A stretch of 64,000 bases of DNA, taken from NCBI GenBank assembly GCA_963978895.1, contig OZ022243.1, positions 14,858,765 to 14,922,764 on the forward strand. The letters are read 5' to 3'. Origin of the DNA: Erpobdella octoculata (lineage: Eukaryota; Annelida; Clitellata; Hirudinida; Erpobdellidae). The notes beneath the pieces are model-generated. The model saw only the letters and a program-made list of their open reading frames with translations, was not told where the DNA came from and did no database searches. The translations under genes and the position numbers were made by a program. Below, in pieces: positions 62,314-64,000 of the stretch. How positions within the stretch are numbered: the first letter of the stretch is position 1; each line of letters begins with the position of its first letter.

Positions 62314-63633
62314 CAGTGGCGTAGCCAGGTTTTAGCACCAGGGGGAGCGGTGAGCACATATAAAAGGCCCACTTACCAAAATAAAGAATTTCAATTAAAT
62401 ACATTGCATTTATTACATACGTATTTATTTTCGTATTTCAAAGAGAAATACTGGAACACCCAAAAGGTAGAAAAACAATATTATGTATTGTTTAGTAACA
62501 ATTATAGTATATTATACAGTTTATATACTTACTCAGTGTAAACTAATTACAACAGTTTTTTTCGTCTCGGCTTCATTCTTGCAAAGTTATCGATTACTTC
62601 CACTTCACTAGCAAACTGTCTTTCGATCGTAATCAAGGCTAAACCTGACAACCTGTCCTCACCAATTGTAGAACGCACGTACGATTTTATGAGTTTCAGT
62701 CGGCTGAAGGAACGTTCCGCACCAGCGCTGTTTATTGGCAAGGTCAGAAAAATACGGTACATTGTAAAAAGGCCAGGAAAAATGGAGCACATGTCATTGG
62801 CGATCATGAATTTGAGCACATTGTTGATGGTCATTTCTTCGACACTAGAAATTTTTTTCCTTCTTGATTATACCTAATATTTCCTTGTACATGTCTTAAA
62901 ATGAAAAAAACTCTTGCACAATTTCATCTCGACTTTCGATGACATCTGAGTACATGTCTGCTAAAGATTCTAATCTTGTCACATTATCGTCATTGCTAAA
63001 ATGCTTCGGATCTAAACAACTAAATTTGGAAGCAACATTTTGAAAATGTTCAAATCTTTTAGTTGTGCTATTTATAATGCAATCGAGTGATACTATGTAG
63101 GTTTCAACTATGAATTTTTTTCGGGCATCAGATATAACATCATCCTCTGAAATTTCCTCGTGGAATCTTTTTCTTTTCCGAATTCTTTGTTGCTTATACT
63201 CCGTTGTAATATCACATTTTTCAGCAAGTTCAGCTGCTTCATTCTCAAGACGTTAAAATTCAGATTCAAATTCATCTCTCAAATTTTTCATATCGTTTTC
63301 AAATAGTTGAATCAAATGAGAAGCTGTTACCAAATCAATACTGCTTTTCTGTAAATATGTGGATAAACTGAAAGCCTTCTCTAACACTTTTTTCCAGAAT
63401 ATTAGAAGAACGAAGAGTCACCCAATACAGTCATGTATGATAGAAAATCTGTTACTGCTTATTTGCTGATAATCAATCAACGAACCCGGTTGGGATTTTA
63501 ACAGATTTTTGACAGCCCTAAATTTAATAAAATATTTATTTTAATTCTTGAGAAGGCCAAAAAGGCCCCACTTTTCGGAAAATGGTCTCAGGGGGAGCGG
63601 CCGCTCCCCCTGCTCCCCCTAGCTACGCCACTG
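62314..63633 (-). mobile_element. hAT element (CAGTGGCGTAGC end), TSD AAACTGAG
   Basis: 1,320 bp. Ends CAGTGGCGTAGCCAGG at 62314 and CTAGCTACGCCACTG at 63633; perfect duplication AAACTGAG at 62306-62313 and 63634-63641. Subterminal GGGGGAGCGG(T/C) words are inverted. It carries a transposase C-terminal remnant at 62547-63600 (minus). Confidence 0.95.
62547..63480 (-). pseudogene. ZMYM1-like hAT transposase, C-terminal part
   Basis: 62834-62547 encodes the dimerisation domain: IFPGLFTMYRIFLTLPINSA, GAERSFSRLKLIKSYVRSTI, LSGLALITIERQFASEV and FARMKPRRKK. Upstream to about 63480 the insertion domain is present in several frames with stops. The N-terminal catalytic part has been deleted between the remnant and the right end. 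Confidence 0.82.
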
Positions 63634-63879
63634 AAACTGAGTGGTTAAATTTAAAAACGATTTTTCAATATTATTAATTAATACGCTTGAATATTATTTT
63701 AAAAATAACTTGTTAAAGTTTGATTTGTCAAATACAATGAAATCTCAAATATCAGTTTTGTTAAATTCTTAGTTTTTCCAGAAAAATCTTTAATGATTTT
63801 TATTTTGTATTGGTTTTAAAAAATGACTGAAATATTTAAATTTTATTTCAATTCTAATTAAATGCTTTTATTTAACAGG

Positions 63880-64000
63880 CTTAAAATTTCTATATACTTG
63901 GCGAAAAATCTCGGCATTACCTTGACTTCAGGTTTGGCCCATCCGGTCTGAAGACCGTAAAATCACGGCCTGGCCCGGTCCGTGCAGCACTCTAATCCAT
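63880..64000. mobile_element. GGCCGGGCC-type hAT MITE end, cut by window edge
   Basis: TATATACTTGGCGAAAAATCTCGG, GGTTTGGCCCATCCGGTC, GGCCTGGCCCGGTCCGTGCAGCACTCTA read in reverse match the words at 19137-19478. The probable end is TAGAGTGCTGCACGG at about 63994. A duplication cannot be checked from one end. Confidence 0.5.

Overview
The window is AT-rich, repeat-dense nuclear DNA of an invertebrate metazoan. It has spliced genes with GT/AG introns, several clades of non-LTR retrotransposon, Penelope-like elements, many hAT transposons, tRNA-derived SINEs and very long (TA)n tracts. I cannot name the species or phylum from the sequence. Most long open frames are fragments of mobile elements or translations of simple repeats.

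Three host genes are visible. (1) A complete five-exon ribosomal protein L27a/uL15 gene at 21755-22703 (+), 147 residues. (2) A complete seven-exon HUS1 gene, the checkpoint-clamp subunit, at 29197-44818 (+). Its exons join in phase to 281 codons, and its introns of up to 7.4 kb hold a LINE, Penelope fragments, a gag-bearing LTR element, a SINE, a hAT MITE and a nearly full RTE-type LINE. (3) The last exon of a Ly6/uPAR-type GPI-anchored protein at 1268-1494 (+). Two further exon-like stretches (4448-4624 and about 53600-53888, both minus) are unassigned.

Layout. 0-6 kb: THAP/P-element-like fragment, Ly6 exon, a CR1/Jockey-like LINE split by a hAT MITE, a SINE, and a 119-bp perfect palindrome. 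6-10.3 kb: compound trinucleotide/hexanucleotide microsatellite and a minus-strand LINE split by a second LINE fragment and a SINE. 10.6-15 kb: a four-level nest of hAT elements, three of them bounded by perfect 8-bp target-site duplications. 15-20 kb: (TA)n tracts, the G/C-rich 'CCCGGCGTTGCCCGGG' repeat family with an 18-bp minisatellite, a ~157-bp tandem repeat, and two Penelope 5' fragments with hammerhead ribozymes. 20-28 kb: uL15 gene, then a second nest (hAT within hAT, with a MULE-like MITE inside). 29-45 kb: HUS1. 46-47 kb: LINE 3' end. 47.5-53.4 kb: a complex higher-order satellite. 54-56 kb: a second copy of the ZMYM1-like hAT. 57-58.4 kb: a long inverted-repeat element. 60-62 kb: minus-strand LINE with ORF1 and ORF2 remnants. 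62.3-63.6 kb: a hAT with an exact 8-bp duplication.

The most notable signal is a set of three exactly 42-nt hammerhead ribozyme motifs (15788-15829 minus, 19993-20034 minus, 34495-34536 plus), plus half of a fourth. Each sits just upstream of a Penelope-like N-terminal coding fragment. They share a palindromic stem III and an extra U before stem II. One lies between the 3' end of one Penelope copy and the 5' start of the next, as expected for the pseudo-LTR of a tandem Penelope insertion.
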